From Synchiropus splendidus (lineage: Eukaryota > Chordata > Actinopteri > Syngnathiformes > Callionymidae), in assembly GCF_027744825.2 (NCBI RefSeq), contig NC_071336.1:10851001-10915000 (forward strand): a stretch of DNA of 64,000 bases, given 5' to 3'. The position numbers and the translations under genes are program-made. Shown here one piece after another: positions 44,525-56,931 of the stretch (position 1 is the stretch's first letter; every line of letters starts with the position of its first letter). Below the pieces are notes generated by a model, which was given only the letters and a program-made list of their open reading frames with translations, was not told the DNA's origin and did not search any database.

Positions 44525-44760
44525 GGCCCTTGAATTATTACTGGGCCCCCCATTCATAATTACCCTGCGCCTACTGGTGGGCCCGCCGAGCCCGGTGGGG
44601 ACCAAAGCCCCTCTAATGACGTCTTTGTTGCTGCTGATCTGCACAATCAACAAGAGGACGCACGGCGGCGAGCAGCGGTCCCACGTCGACTGATAACGTG
44701 CCTCCAGGGCAGCTTCTCTAAAACAATCACGCATGGCTTCAGCTCGTTAAAGGGCCGGTT
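44525..44760. promoter_or_regulatory. candidate conserved non-coding element
   Basis: GAATTATTACTGGGCCCCCC, TTCATAATTACCC, a GC-rich middle and TCTAATGACGTC, GTCGACTGATAACG follow each other without simple repeats. A 123-codon minus-strand ORF spans it but has no recognisable family. Confidence 0.4.
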
Positions 44761-47700
44761 CACATGAGGCGTGAGAGCGTGCGCGCACGTGTGTGTGTCT
44801 TCTGATATGTTCCCACAGGATACACAACCACACACCATTTATTAGACCATCAAACTCAAATAGAATCATTTCACTTCGGGGTTTTACCTTGCAGCCGGCA
44901 CATTTGTCTGCACTTCACTCTTCAGCTGGAGGACCACAAGATGCAGGGTCCATGGATGGGACCACTAAATCTTCTCAGCCAAATTTAGCTCCTTAAAACC
45001 ATTCCATTGAAAGAGCCTGAATCACTCTGGCTCGTGTCTCGGGTCTAAAAATACTGAAATACGTCATACATGTGACGCAGCAAGATCATACACACAGACG
45101 GCGCTCTACTATGATCTGCCAAATCAGCTCTAATGTTCAGCTACACCCAGGGCCGGATGAGAAAAAAGACACAGACACAGACATGAAAAAAAATGTTATG
45201 GCTATTGTGATGTGGTAACCTGCCCTACCAAAAGTTTTGATTCAGCTCAGCAGGAGCAGAGGGCCTGAATACGATGATATGAATATTCCGTTGGTGTTCT
45301 GTAAAAGTAACAGTGAAATTTTAAAATGCTCTCTATATTCTTGCTTGAGAAGAGTTTCAGAGAGATGAACCAGTTCCATGCTGTGATTCATGACACTTGT
45401 ATGGCTCTTCAGCATACTGGTCATAGTCTGACTGTCCACCTGAAGGGGTTCGGCACCATCTAACAAGTCATCTCAGGCTCCTCTGCCTGTCACCACCCCC
45501 AGCCCGCCAACACAACAGCCTCCACCAGCCATGTGGGACCTTCTCACCATTGGGACCCTCACCATCGCCCTAGAACTGTGAGGGATTGAACAACACTTGA
45601 GGCCTTCTGGTCTGCACTTGTGAGAAATGTGAATTATTCAGGGGCAATGTCTCCACATGATCCGTGGCTGGCATATACCAGGGTCACAAAGCAAAAGAGA
45701 TGCTTACCGTCATACTAGCAAGCTGCTTTGGTCTTGAACAACGTCACCATCTTAAAGGTTTCCTCTTCAGGCAAGAATTCAGCTTTCTCAACTGCCAAAC
45801 ATGCTCAATGCTAAGATGCTAATTTAAGCTACAGAAGCAGTTGTTTTACATAACTTTAAGGGAAAACATATGTGGCTGAGTTTATATGTTAGTGGCCTGT
45901 AAACGTCCTAATTCATTCCTGTCTTTAGTCTGATGGCCAGCTTAACTCTGTTGAATTATCGTTATCTGTTTCTGGACCAGTGCAGCAAGCAGCAGGAGGA
46001 TTTCATTTTCCACTCAACGGATAAAGCTCTCAAACCTCCCTGGCACATGAAGCTTCTCACTGGAGGAGAAAGGAGATCAGCTCCGGACACATAAAGATGA
46101 AATAACCAGCAAATTTGACCCAAAAGTCATGCTGCGTTCTTGTGAAGTTGGCGTCCATGTTACTGTTCTGTGCAGCCACTTTTTGTGTTGCAGATTGCTG
46201 GTTCTAATGTGTAGCTTCTCTGCTATTAATTTGCTTGGTGTACATCGCTCCTTTTTTGTGACGCTAATAATGTTCTCAGTTATGTATGTGTCAGCATTCC
46301 TGGGTGGTTTGTTTGTACTTTTTGATTTTCATATTACTGATTTGAGTTTATTGTGTTTTAATACTTTCCTGAGATACAACTTTGTGTGCCTTTGTGATTT
46401 ATTTTTAATTCTTTCATAAGATTTTTTCACTTCTTTGCTGTCATTTTAGGTCTGGTTTTATCAACTTTTTTAGCAACATAAAACCTTTAAAATGTTTTAC
46501 CCATTTGAGTTGGACATTACCTTTGTTTGCATCAGTATGTCCTTGTTTAAGAACACATGTTTATGTTTGATCTGTTTTCAGTGTTTAATGTTGCTGTTGT
46601 GTGACGACTGTTTCTATTCTTCCAGTCATTACCCAATGGAGTGCCATGCCACTGGTACCCTCAGTGTCCCAGCTCCTTGCAACAAGAGGCAGGGGCCACA
46701 ATGGCCAGGTCGTCATTTCATCGTAAAGCATATATAAAACTTTTCAATGACACACTCACATCTGTGGACAAGTAGATGTATCAATCGATGGCTGTATGTT
46801 TTTGGATCGCTGGAAGAAACCAGAGTGCCTGGTGGAGAGAAGATAGAAATGAATGGACACTTGGTTGCTCCAAACAGCACAGCTTCCAGCTAGCACCATT
46901 TTGTAGCATGCTGTTTGGTTTTAAATCCTTTGAGATTCTGTTTGTTAATGCATAATTTAGTTCATGTTTCATGTTTTCACTTCTTTTTTCCCCCTGCACT
47001 CACTCGCAGGACATAATCCAGTCCAAGGACATGCTGGGAACGCTGCCACATCGCTCTCCTGGTGCTCGACGGTCAGGCAGCTGTGGAAGCCTCCGAAATT
47101 TGATTCCTAAAGCTGTCGCTTAGCAACGGCTGGTATTAGTGGCACGCTAGCTGGATGGGCGCGGGTTTGGTGCCAGCGGCGGGACGGACGGCTGGTTGCA
47201 GCTCATTGGCAGGTGACTGTGAGTGAATCCTGGCAGGCGAAGATTAGGGGATCAGATGCTCTTGTGGTCCCTGCAGGAACCAGTCTGAGATGTGGAATCA
47301 ATGCCAGCGGGTGCAAAGGTGCACTGATGTCACTCCGCTGCTAGCTAGTGCCGCTAATATTTCCGCGCGCTTCGTAAAAATATAATATTTGCCTTTGTGA
47401 TAAAGCTTGGTGCTGGACCGGTTCCGAGCAGATGCACTGGCGTGTCTCCAGCGCCACAAATTCTGAATGTCACCTCTTATATTGATTTAGTTTGCATAAA
47501 TGAGCGGCTGTTCCTCCGAGCGTCACGTGTGTATCCTTCCTTGAAAAACCTAAAGTCAGCGGTATTTACAGCGGGGTGGGGGAGGGAGCTGAAGACCCTG
47601 AACCAGATGTCTTTTTCTTCACAGAGGATCAGAGGAGCTCGTCATTTATCAAGATCACTTTTACATCGACTATGAAATTTACCATTATTGTACACAAACC

Positions 47701-48611
47701 GTGCTATGCACGTGTTAGCTACTCTGGCGTCCTGCCAACTGTCCAGCTGACCTCTACGTTCCTCACAAGATTCATTCAGCTAAAGTCAAATCTGTTTCAA
47801 CTATATATTTCCCCAACATGACCTGATCTGTGATTATTATTTTTGGCATCAGGATGCTTGTGAGTCACAATGTTACTGCGAGGTGTCAGCCTCTTCATGC
47901 CACTGCTCTCTGTATTTTCCACCCTCTAAATGTGCTGCCATCATCAGAATTGCAGGTGTACTTGTGTCATGACCTAATCCATACAGCTTTTATTAATACC
48001 CACACTCCTGCTTCTCTTTGGCCGCTAAACTTTTAATGTATTTGCCTCTAACAGTAAAGTGCCCCCAGGAAACTCCTGGACTGGCCTCACCATCGACTCA
48101 CGCAGTAGGATTCATGTTTATAAATCATTTTGGAAATCTAATTCAAGAGTCACAGGCCAACTGAAATAAAGAGGATTTAAGAAGCCACACATTGTGAAGT
48201 GAGATGTCATGCATTAAGTAAAAAGCCAAATGTACTTCTTGACAGTCTAAGGCTAAAGTTTGAAACATTGATAGCAAGGAGCTGAATGGAACAGCACATA
48301 CAATACATTTAGTTACGTACCACTACAAGCAAAGTACATACCTAAAAAAAAAGACAATGCTTCTGACATGTATGGTTTGTGTGTTTGTTCACATTTGTGG
48401 TATTGGCTCCAAACCAGAAATGTGTTGGCTTAACCAAAACAATGGGTCAGGCAAGGACCAGCTATCATATTTTGTTGTGCAACTGTATGCCATGTAGACA
48501 AGACACATGAGTTCCTTTTTGTTTATTTCTTATCTTGCAGGTAGCCAAAATAAATCTGTCCATCTTCTCAGGTCCAAGCTTGAATTGAGAGACAGCAGCT
48601 TTACTTAGGAT
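44761..48611. other. intergenic region without recognised gene
   Basis: No exon recognised. The stretch 46120-46620 is T-rich and gives hydrophobic chance ORFs. A decayed SINE piece lies at 46748-46835. Confidence 0.6.
46748..46835 (-). repeat. decayed mermaid/DANA-like SINE fragment
   Basis: ATGTTTTTGGATCGCTGGAAG and AAACCAGAGTGCCTGGTGGAG correspond to the body of the fish SINE (ATGTTTTTGGACTGTGGGAGGAAACCGGAGTACC type), in reverse orientation. Confidence 0.55.
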
Positions 48612-48914
48612 TCGTTCATTCATCTTTTACCACTTACTCCCCTCCAGGAGCTGCAGGGGGCTGGAGCCACCTGGGGAGGGCAGCGGAAGACACCCTGAAC
48701 AGGGTGCCAGCCCATCAGGTTTCACACGCATACACACACACGCCTGTGGGCCATTTAGACTTCTCAATTAACCGCTGTATGTTTTTGTACTGCAAGCATG
48801 AGGAGAACACACAAACTCCGCACAGAAAGGACCACGGTTGCCTCAAGCATAAAGCTAACCTGCAACCTTCTTGCAGTGCGGTGATGGAGGTAACCACTAC
48901 CCCACCGTGAGCCC
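48612..48914 (-). mobile_element. mermaid/DANA-like tRNA-derived SINE, nearly full length
   Basis: Reading the minus strand from 48914: the head GGGCTCACGGTGGGGTAGTGG, then AACCTTCTTGC-type sequence in reverse, GCGGAGTTTGTGTGTTCTCC, a CA-rich part, and a tail with GGCTCCAGCCCCCTGCAGC. This order is that of the widespread fish SINE family. Internal divergence indicates an old copy. Confidence 0.75.
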
Positions 48915-51900
48915 CTGTTGTTAAGATCCCCAGACATAACCTAGATCAAGTTAGGGCACTTCTCTAGTACATTCAACTAAGGGTGTACCTCCAGGTGCAG
49001 AGAGGCGGTCTTCTATTATTATGACGGTCCAATCCATTGTTCTCATGGCTGATGATTCAATGGTCTGTTGGCCACTGAGTTTGCCACCGCTGTCCTGGGT
49101 TAGCTCTGGCCTGCAGCCGCAAAGAGAGATACTTTGTGTCCGCCACTAGTGAAAGAGTTAGACCCCAACTCATGACCAGACACTGGATCAGTCTATCAAG
49201 TGACGGCGATCCACACATCAACTTCACTCTCCACCATGATATTATTGTTGCTGTGAGGCAAAGCTGTCTACAAGAACTTTACACTCGAAGTTTCACAGTG
49301 TAAAAGTCAAAACAACCAGAGCAGGTGTCGGTTATACATATGAATCGTGTAGAAGCATATAGTACGGATAATTCTTCTCTACAGCAGGTGTCACATCATT
49401 TAGTGTACATCAGACAAGGAGGTACAAACAGGAAAAAAAACACACCAAAGACTGGCGATTGCACACACTGTGGTCAGGTTTTGGTCGTCCCGAATCAGCA
49501 AACAAACCTTTAAGGTAAAACCGTGAAGACACCCTGATGTCCATTTTATGATCACCCGCTGCTCAACTCTGATTCCTCGGCTGAGACATTCCTGCTGGGA
49601 AACAGAACGAAGAGGACAGTGAGGAATCTCCACATCTGAGTTTTCCCTCTTTGTATTTCACGTCTATAAAAGACAAAAGTCAGTGATGGAAGGGGACGAG
49701 GGAGCAGAACAAATCTGTCTGAAGGTTTTGTGATATCCTGGTGGCAGCTGGAGCCCAAACCTCAGAAGCAGAATTTTACACTCAATAAAGTTTAGGGGTT
49801 TGACAAACTTTAACATAACGTTAATAAATTGTCCATGTGAGCGAATATACCCGGTTGCATGGTTGTTGGAGATTCATGTTCAGGCTTCCGACTGCCTCGG
49901 TTTAGGATCGGTTCATGTGACATATACAGTACCAACCACAGGATGAATGAATGAACACATGCATTTTTATTTATTTATTTATAAGTTGTTGTTTTTTATC
50001 AATGAAAAGCAGTGACCAAAACTCATGCAGTAGTCATCCGAGTAATGTCTCATTCCATAGCTGTCACAAATACAAACATGCTCCTACCTCACCTCTGACT
50101 CTCCACTGGCTGCCAAACCTGAGTCGAGTAATGGCTTGCTCTTGGAGGGTCACTAGGGCTGCATGACACTAGATTCTAGAAATCTAGGGCCACACAGTGA
50201 TGTCATGACTACAACAGGGGTAATGGAGTTGATGCCAGACAAGAATGAAGAATGCGTGTCACATTATGTAGAGATTCAAGGTTAACAGGGGAAAACTAGG
50301 GGAATAAGTAACCGTCTTAATACATAAAGAAGTCTTCCTGTAAACAGGAAGTGGTCAGAAAGGAACACAAAAGGCCCCTGGCTGTGTTCGGCTCTCTGGG
50401 GGTCTTTCCCTTCATCTTAAAAAGTATCGACTGTGTCCAGCCAGTTCCCAGCACAAGAGGATTAAGGAGGGAAAGGGCAACTGGGATCATTCAGCAAGCT
50501 GAGTTTTCCACTTCAGCCGACACAGGCAGGGATGAATTGTGGCCTAGAGGGAGGGAAGGTGCCATCGTTCGGATTCCCACCATGAGTCCAGGGATTCCGA
50601 CGTGAGGCCAGATGGCGCAGGCCCGACGCTCTCTGGGACTCATAGCATACGGCAGTGGGACGTGCGGCAGAAGGTGGCGGGAAACAGCGGCGGGGTCAGT
50701 GCTTAGATGTCGGACGCCCCCCTCTTCTCTCCTGGAGCGGTTCCTTCCATCTCTTTGAACCAGAGATCATCTCCACACAAGAGCTGTGGACTTCAAACGC
50801 ATCAGTGCTGCCTCCCGCCTGAAGCCGCCGGAGCTCCCAACATATGTCCTCAGACCGGATCAGAACGCGGAGCCAACAACACGCCGGCGACACGCGTGTG
50901 GACATATGTGCTCTGTCTCTAACTTTTATCTCACACTTTCTCATCAGACTCGCCCGCAGCAACTGTCACCCTGTTTTACGGGTGAATGTGAACTCATCGC
51001 CGGAGGAAACGGGACAAATCTGAGTGGGAAATGGCTCTTATTGCACAATAACAGGTTCAGAATTCACTCATTGTTACTTTGCAAGGTGTGTTCTTTTCAC
51101 TTGTTCTCAAAATTAATTCATCGCTTTCTTGTTATTATAGATTCGTATTGAACATTCGCACAAAAACACGCATGTTTGTATTGTTGAATTCAGTGGTGGG
51201 TACATCACTCACACGGTGCTGACCAATCAAATGCTTGAAGAGAACGAGAACGCAATAGACCGAACTTTCAACGTTGATGCAAATGGAAGTCATTTAAAGT
51301 ATATTTTCTTAGCTCTTAGAACGTCTGGACAGTGACACACAGTCAACTTGCAGGCGGATACGGGAGGAAGGTTCCGTCTGCATGTCTGAGATCAACGTGT
51401 TGAAGACCTTTTAGATAATGATGAGTTTATACGAACATCTATCTTGAACATGGCCCAATGTGAGCCCACCCCTCAGTGGAAAAGTAAGTCCACCTCTGCA
51501 CCAAACCGCTAACTTGACAGTGGGAGAAAGTGACACTTTTGAATGTCATCCAGATCACGCCGGGATGAACCTGAGCCATTTAAAAGCAGCGTTCAAGTCT
51601 TCAAGTCCATACATAATGATGTTGTCATGAAGCATTTCAAATGAGGAGCCGTCACCGTGCCTCCTATCCATTGTTGTGTGTATGTGTGTGTGTGTCAAAT
51701 GGGATTTCTCAGCATTAGAAGCGTTCAGCTTCGACAGTAGTTGTTGTTGACGATCTGCTCGTGATTCTCTTTAATGGTCCATCTGTCATGTTGGCAGCGG
51801 CTCAGTTAGCTGTGATTAACATTTAATTGCTATGGTTTAATAAGGAATGTAGAAGTGACACAGTTTGTTCCCAAATTGTTTAGTTTTTGACAATGTCCTT

Positions 51901-54900
51901 GATTGGTGACCGGTTATGTTGCCTTTTCAGTTTTGGTTTTCCTGATGCTCACGGTCATTGACCAGACATGGAGGGAGGAGGATTCAGAGTGGTGCACTCA
52001 CAGTCACATGCGCGTGAGCACAGTTCAGTCAGACTCCATGGTTTCAGCTGAGAAACAAAGACATACAAAGTGAGGAACATTATTATCTGATCATACCGCA
52101 GTCAAGAATCTGCTGGATCAGACCAGTACAGGTCTCCATCTTGGAGAAGGTCCACTCACCTTCCAGATACTTTACCACATGGAGCATGGGTCTGGCGAGG
52201 ATCGCCTTGCTTTTCCAGTGGAGTTAGGGATTTGATGGGAGGGTGACCAAAGCTTCAGGAGTTTCTAGTCCATGTGGACAGGCATTGATGCATCTCAGTG
52301 TTTCTAACATTGATCACATGAACATCTACAACCCCAAGATCGGTAAGTTGCGCAGCACCTGGAAGTACTGGACAGATATGTGAACTGCTTGCCGCTGACT
52401 GGATAGTGCTTTTTTGACATGCCAAACAATTCAGAGAGCAAATATGACTTGAGGCCGACCACTTAAATGAAGCAGGGACGGGTGCCAGAAAGCTGGGGAG
52501 GTGTAAGCCTTTGGCTTGCAGGGGAGCCGTGAGCTGGAAGAGCAGCGCAAAACAAAACCAAATTTGAGCTTGACTACACCGCACAGATGTGATGATGCAA
52601 AGCTAGCAGCAACCCGACATCATGGTAAGGGTGGGATGTATTAGAGTCTTGACTGTCCAGGTTCAGGTCCAGACCACCAGAGACTCCAGATCATGGTAGA
52701 ACCTCCGCACATGTCAAAGACTGGGCGCGTCAGATGGCTCATAATTGGGGCAGCAATGTTATGGAAATCAGTGACATGTGCAGTAAATACATCCATCACG
52801 GGAGGGGTCTTATCTATCAACGCACATTTAACCAGTCAGCTCCTGAGTAGGTTCATTAAAGCACAATGGCCGAGTGGCAGTTCTGGCACCGCTCCTGCTT
52901 CTGTTTAAGCCTCCTGGAGGCCCAGCTTCTACCACCAGATCAAATTCGCCCACTTCATCCTCCCCCAATCCCAGCTGAACACATAAATCACCGCCAGGGC
53001 CTCCACGTCGACCCCCGACTCTATCAACATCCCTGTTTGTCCACAAACAGCACATATAATTGCTGGATTCTCTTCAAAGACACAGTCGAGCATGTATGCA
53101 CTTATCAGAGGTCTGCGAGGGGCTTGCGCGCGAGCAGGGCGTGCGCGAGCGGCACTTCCAGTTTCGGAACAAATCAATTTGGAGTCGTAGCTACATCAGT
53201 GAGGATCGAGCGGGAACGTGCTGATGCTTTAATGGTCCATCTGAGCTGCCAGATAAGAGGAACAGAGGCTGATTAACATACACGGGTCAAAGGTCACAAA
53301 CTGAGCTGCTGCTACCGCACTGCTGCTGTGTTGACTCGAGTTGACTTTGAAAACTTGTGGAAAAAAGAACCCTGTCACTTGGGAAATCGATCCAGTGCAA
53401 CTGATCATATCAAACACAGTGTCAAGACACAAGTCTACCAGAGTCTGCAAACCTCTCAGATAGAGGAGACCAAATGGGGATCAGACTCCATTTTCCTCCC
53501 ACAGTTCATCAGTATTTGGATGATAACTCATGACTCTAAAGCGTCTGCAGGATCCTCAAAAGCTTCCATGTTTTTCAGACATATTCATATATACTTTAGT
53601 TACTGAATATCTTGTTACACATTATTGCCACTTTACTGATGTTACTTTATGAATACAGTTATTTGTTTGAGTACAGCACAATGCAGCGATGTCTTCTCTC
53701 CTCTGTTCAGGTCCTAATAATAAGAAGCAATTTAACGATTTTTAAATGGAACCGGACTGATCGTCCCCACAGACGCTCCCCATACAAAATGTGGCCCCTT
53801 TGGAAATATTTAATTGCCCACTCCTGACGCAAGCTGTCAAAATATTGTCTTGGGTGACATTGTCTTGGCGCACTGACTTACATCCTGTATTTCACAAAAC
53901 GCAGTGCAGCAGGACAGCATGTTCCAAGGTGAAGTTCAGTACAGATGTGGACTTTTCAGAAGGTGGATCAGACTTGATGTGGTGGAAATAGTGAAAACAC
54001 TCTTCATGCATCTCACTGGAGGAACAATCTCCGTCTTTCACACATAAAGATTGCATCGTTGAAAAAGCCATGTGAGAGAGTGAAACTGCCAGGAAGCTGA
54101 ATACGTGTTTAAGGTTCATAAAAAATATTAATGTAACTGATGTGAATTTTCAAGTTTAAAACCCAGGAACATAATCCTTATCTTAAACTGAAAGAGCATT
54201 AAATGACAAGCCTCACAAGAGAAAGGTTTCTGTACATCCTCCCCATGTGTCTGATACGATCATGTCAAAAAAAGTGCCATTGTGATGTTGAGTTATTTAT
54301 TTATTCATTTACTTTATGCTGTGTTTCAGGACAGAGATCGCAAGTTGAAGCCTGATCAAGGGTCACACACAGCCCCAGAGCTTTTGGATGCTAAAGAGCA
54401 GTGTACTGTTCTGAGTCGTACTGAATAGACACGGCCTTCAGCATACTGCCAATGGAAAATGAATTGTGAACTAAAAGTGAAATAGTGACTGATAAGCTGG
54501 CTATGAAGAGCTGCTCCTTCATCTCTGTTTGTAGGTTAATGTTTTCATTAGATGATAGGAATTGAATGAAGAAGTTTGGCTTCTCACTTGCCGTACTGTC
54601 TACATCAATGAAGCGGTGAATTTGTTTTTCCTTCTTTATTATGAATCTGCATGATGACATGACACAAGACTCAAGTGGATGCCTCGATCGGTGGCGCTCT
54701 GAGAATGAAGGCTTCTTTTTCTCACTTGTTCTGGAGCAGCCTCATCAATCACGTGGTGCTCCTCCTCATTACGTTACCAGTCACTGTGACTCTCTGCTCT
54801 CCTGGCAATTCCAGGTTAGGAATGACAGATGAAGAGGATGGTGGAGTGAAGGAGGTTTAGTGGTAAGTGGAAGAAAAGGCAGAGCAATAACTAGCTTGTC

Positions 54901-55240
54901 AAATGTCCTCACAGGAAGCAGGTCAGAAGGCACTCGTCCTGGGTTTTGGCTGCGGATTCCTCATGAAGTGAAATCCTCTCTATGAAGCCAGGTGGGCTTT
55001 TCACTGAAGGACACTGCGAGTGTCAGATGGTGGATGCTCTGCTCGGCGTTTGATGGTAGCGTCCTGGCGTGGACCCAGCAGCCGTCGGAGGCTGCACGTC
55101 TCCATCAGAGCGCTGTGGAAGGTGACGGCGGGATTAGAACTGGCACGGCTGGCACACACAGGCGGGCAGGCTGCTGCCATTGTTCCATATGTGCCCCACC
55201 TGCGCTTCTCACTGCCGCGCGCCAAATGTTCACCACCGGC
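48915..55240. other. intergenic region without recognised gene
   Basis: No exon recognised on either strand. It contains a DR1 motif (53284-53296), a short GT tract near 51677 and otherwise apparently unique sequence. ORFs up to 136 codons are overlapping on both strands without family resemblance. Confidence 0.6.
53284..53296 (+). promoter_or_regulatory. perfect DR1 nuclear-receptor motif
   Basis: GGGTCAAAGGTCA consists of two RGGTCA half sites spaced by one base. It is the third perfect DR1 in the window. Confidence 0.5.
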
Positions 55241-55244
55241 CTCC

Positions 55245-55310
55245 CTGATTGGCTGTTGCCATGGCGACCCTGGAAGCGGTTGCCGAAAATGAGAGGGGTG
55301 CTATAAATCT
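55245..55310 (+). promoter_or_regulatory. promoter-like cluster: inverted CCAAT, RFX X-box, TATA-like box
   Basis: GATTGG (inverted CCAAT, 55247-55252) is followed by the X-box GTTGCCATGGCGACC (55255-55269; consensus GTTGCCATGGCAACC, one difference). Then come a second half site, GGTTGCC (55278-55284), and TATAAAT (55302-55308). NF-Y and RFX sites at close spacing are typical of promoters and some enhancers, and X-boxes mark many ciliary genes. No start codon with a recognisable product follows, so it could serve a non-coding transcript or be an enhancer. Confidence 0.45.
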
Positions 55311-55529
55311 CAACATGGTATTTTTTTAATTTAGGAACTTGGCACAGGAAGTGTGGTAAATGAGTCGTTGTTAATAATAATTCACATATGGGACGAAACA
55401 CAATTAGACGGCGGCTGGCAGCAGACTTGGTCACATGATCGCAGCAGAGATCCAAGATACCAGCAGACCTCAAAGACAAAACACCAGCGAGCCTCATCCT
55501 CATCACCCTCACTGTAATCCGCACTGGAC

Positions 55530-56050
55530 ATGATCATAAAGATCATCATTGTCATCATCAATTTCATCACCAGCCATCTTCATCACCGTCCAACGTTATC
55601 ACTGGATGGTATAATCACCTTCATCTCACATTAGTCTTCATCACTCTCTCCCTACATTAGCGTGACTTCTGGACGTCACCATTAATGCTGGCGTTAAACA
55701 AACCACCAATACCTTGGTCACTGACTATCATCGTCACAGTCATCCTTATTTTACTGAACACCATCATCACCGTCTTCATCCTCCTCCTCCTCATTATCAC
55801 CACAATCTTCATCGTCATCTTCATCACTACCACTATCTTCATCATCATCTTCATCCTCCTCTTCCTCATTATCACCACAATCTTCATCGTCATCTTCATC
55901 ACTACCACTATCTTCATCATCATCTTCATCCTCCTCCTCCTCATCACCACCACTATCTTCATCATCACTACCACTATCTTCACCATCATCATCACATCAC
56001 CATCTTCATCATCATCATCACTCTTCTCATCCTCATCATCATCTTCATTG
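55530..56050. repeat. CAT/CTT/CCT-rich satellite with 75-bp higher-order unit
   Basis: Imperfect TCATCATCTTCATCCTCC sequence contains a 75-bp unit repeated at 55793-55867 and 55868-55942 with near identity, and then a partial copy. The unit length is a multiple of three, so all frames on both strands stay open. The resulting His/Ile/Met-rich ORFs (up to 163 codons) are not genes. Confidence 0.92.
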
Positions 56051-56667
56051 TTGGAAAAAATTCACCATCCTCATCACTGTTGCTACTGCGCCATATCCAT
56101 CAAAACATCGACCACCCTCATCATCGTGTGAACAATGACAGTTTATCCAAGTTCAGCAGGGTGATGGAAGCATGTCGTCATGGTGACCCGGGTATTTGTG
56201 TATGATAACCAGCAGCGTGGTTAAAAAGCTGGGTAAACACGATGGGTATTTGCATGTTTGCTGTCAATCATCTGACCATTAATCCTCAGAGTGATATAAG
56301 CTGCCAGTAAACAATGTGATTGTTCAGCTGTAGTCAGATCAAGAAGATCTGAACTTCGACCAGTTCCCCTCTCAAATCCCTGTATTTGCTGCGCTTTCAT
56401 AAGCTGGTCGAATTCCCCACTGGCCTTTGAGTACAGTGAGCGCAGAACTGTCATAAACAGACCTGCTTTTAGAAACAGACTTTTCAAATGGTCACTCCAC
56501 TCATGAGGGTTTCACTAAGTCTGAAAGGTTCTGATCATACGCGCGTGTGAGATTTTCAGCGTTCTTTCTGCGACGGTCTTTTATATCTCTTGCTCGGCGA
56601 GAGGTCAGACAGTAACCGGAGAAACATGAGGAGGAGTTCGGACGGGTACCAGATACTAAGACGTAGC

Positions 56668-56685
56668 GCGTCCCCTAGTGGTGAC
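56668..56685 (-). promoter_or_regulatory. CTCF-like motif, minus orientation
   Basis: GCGTCCCCTAGTGGTGAC reverse-complements to a CCACTAGGGGACG core, one base away from CCASYAGRKGGCR. Confidence 0.4.
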
Positions 56686-56866
56686 GCCATAGCATACACG
56701 GGAAATATGGGCAGTAATATGGGATTTTCCTTAGGGAGCTTTGAAAATGTATCGATCGACAACGACAATAACAAAAACAGCAACAAAAACAATAATAATT
56801 AGGGCGATTAAAATTGTTGTAAGTTTTAACTTCTTATTGTTGTCGTTGGTGGTGGTGATGATGATG

Positions 56867-56868
<2 letters not shown>

Positions 56869-56903
<35 letters not shown>

Positions 56904-56931
56904 TACTACTATTATTATTACACGTATGCTG
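56869..56931. repeat. (ATT)n trinucleotide repeat
   Basis: About 20 TTA/ATT units with a CTA interruption. Poly-Leu and poly-Asn ORFs on opposite strands are its artefacts. Confidence 0.95.

Noticed and set aside
44363..44734. 123-codon minus-strand ORF
   Set aside because: It coincides with two motif-dense non-coding candidates, and the protein resembles nothing known.
55657..56205. Overlapping ORFs of 112-163 codons on both strands, rich in His, Ile, Leu or Met
   Set aside because: They are produced by the CAT/CTT satellite whose 75-bp unit is a multiple of three. All frames are open for that reason.
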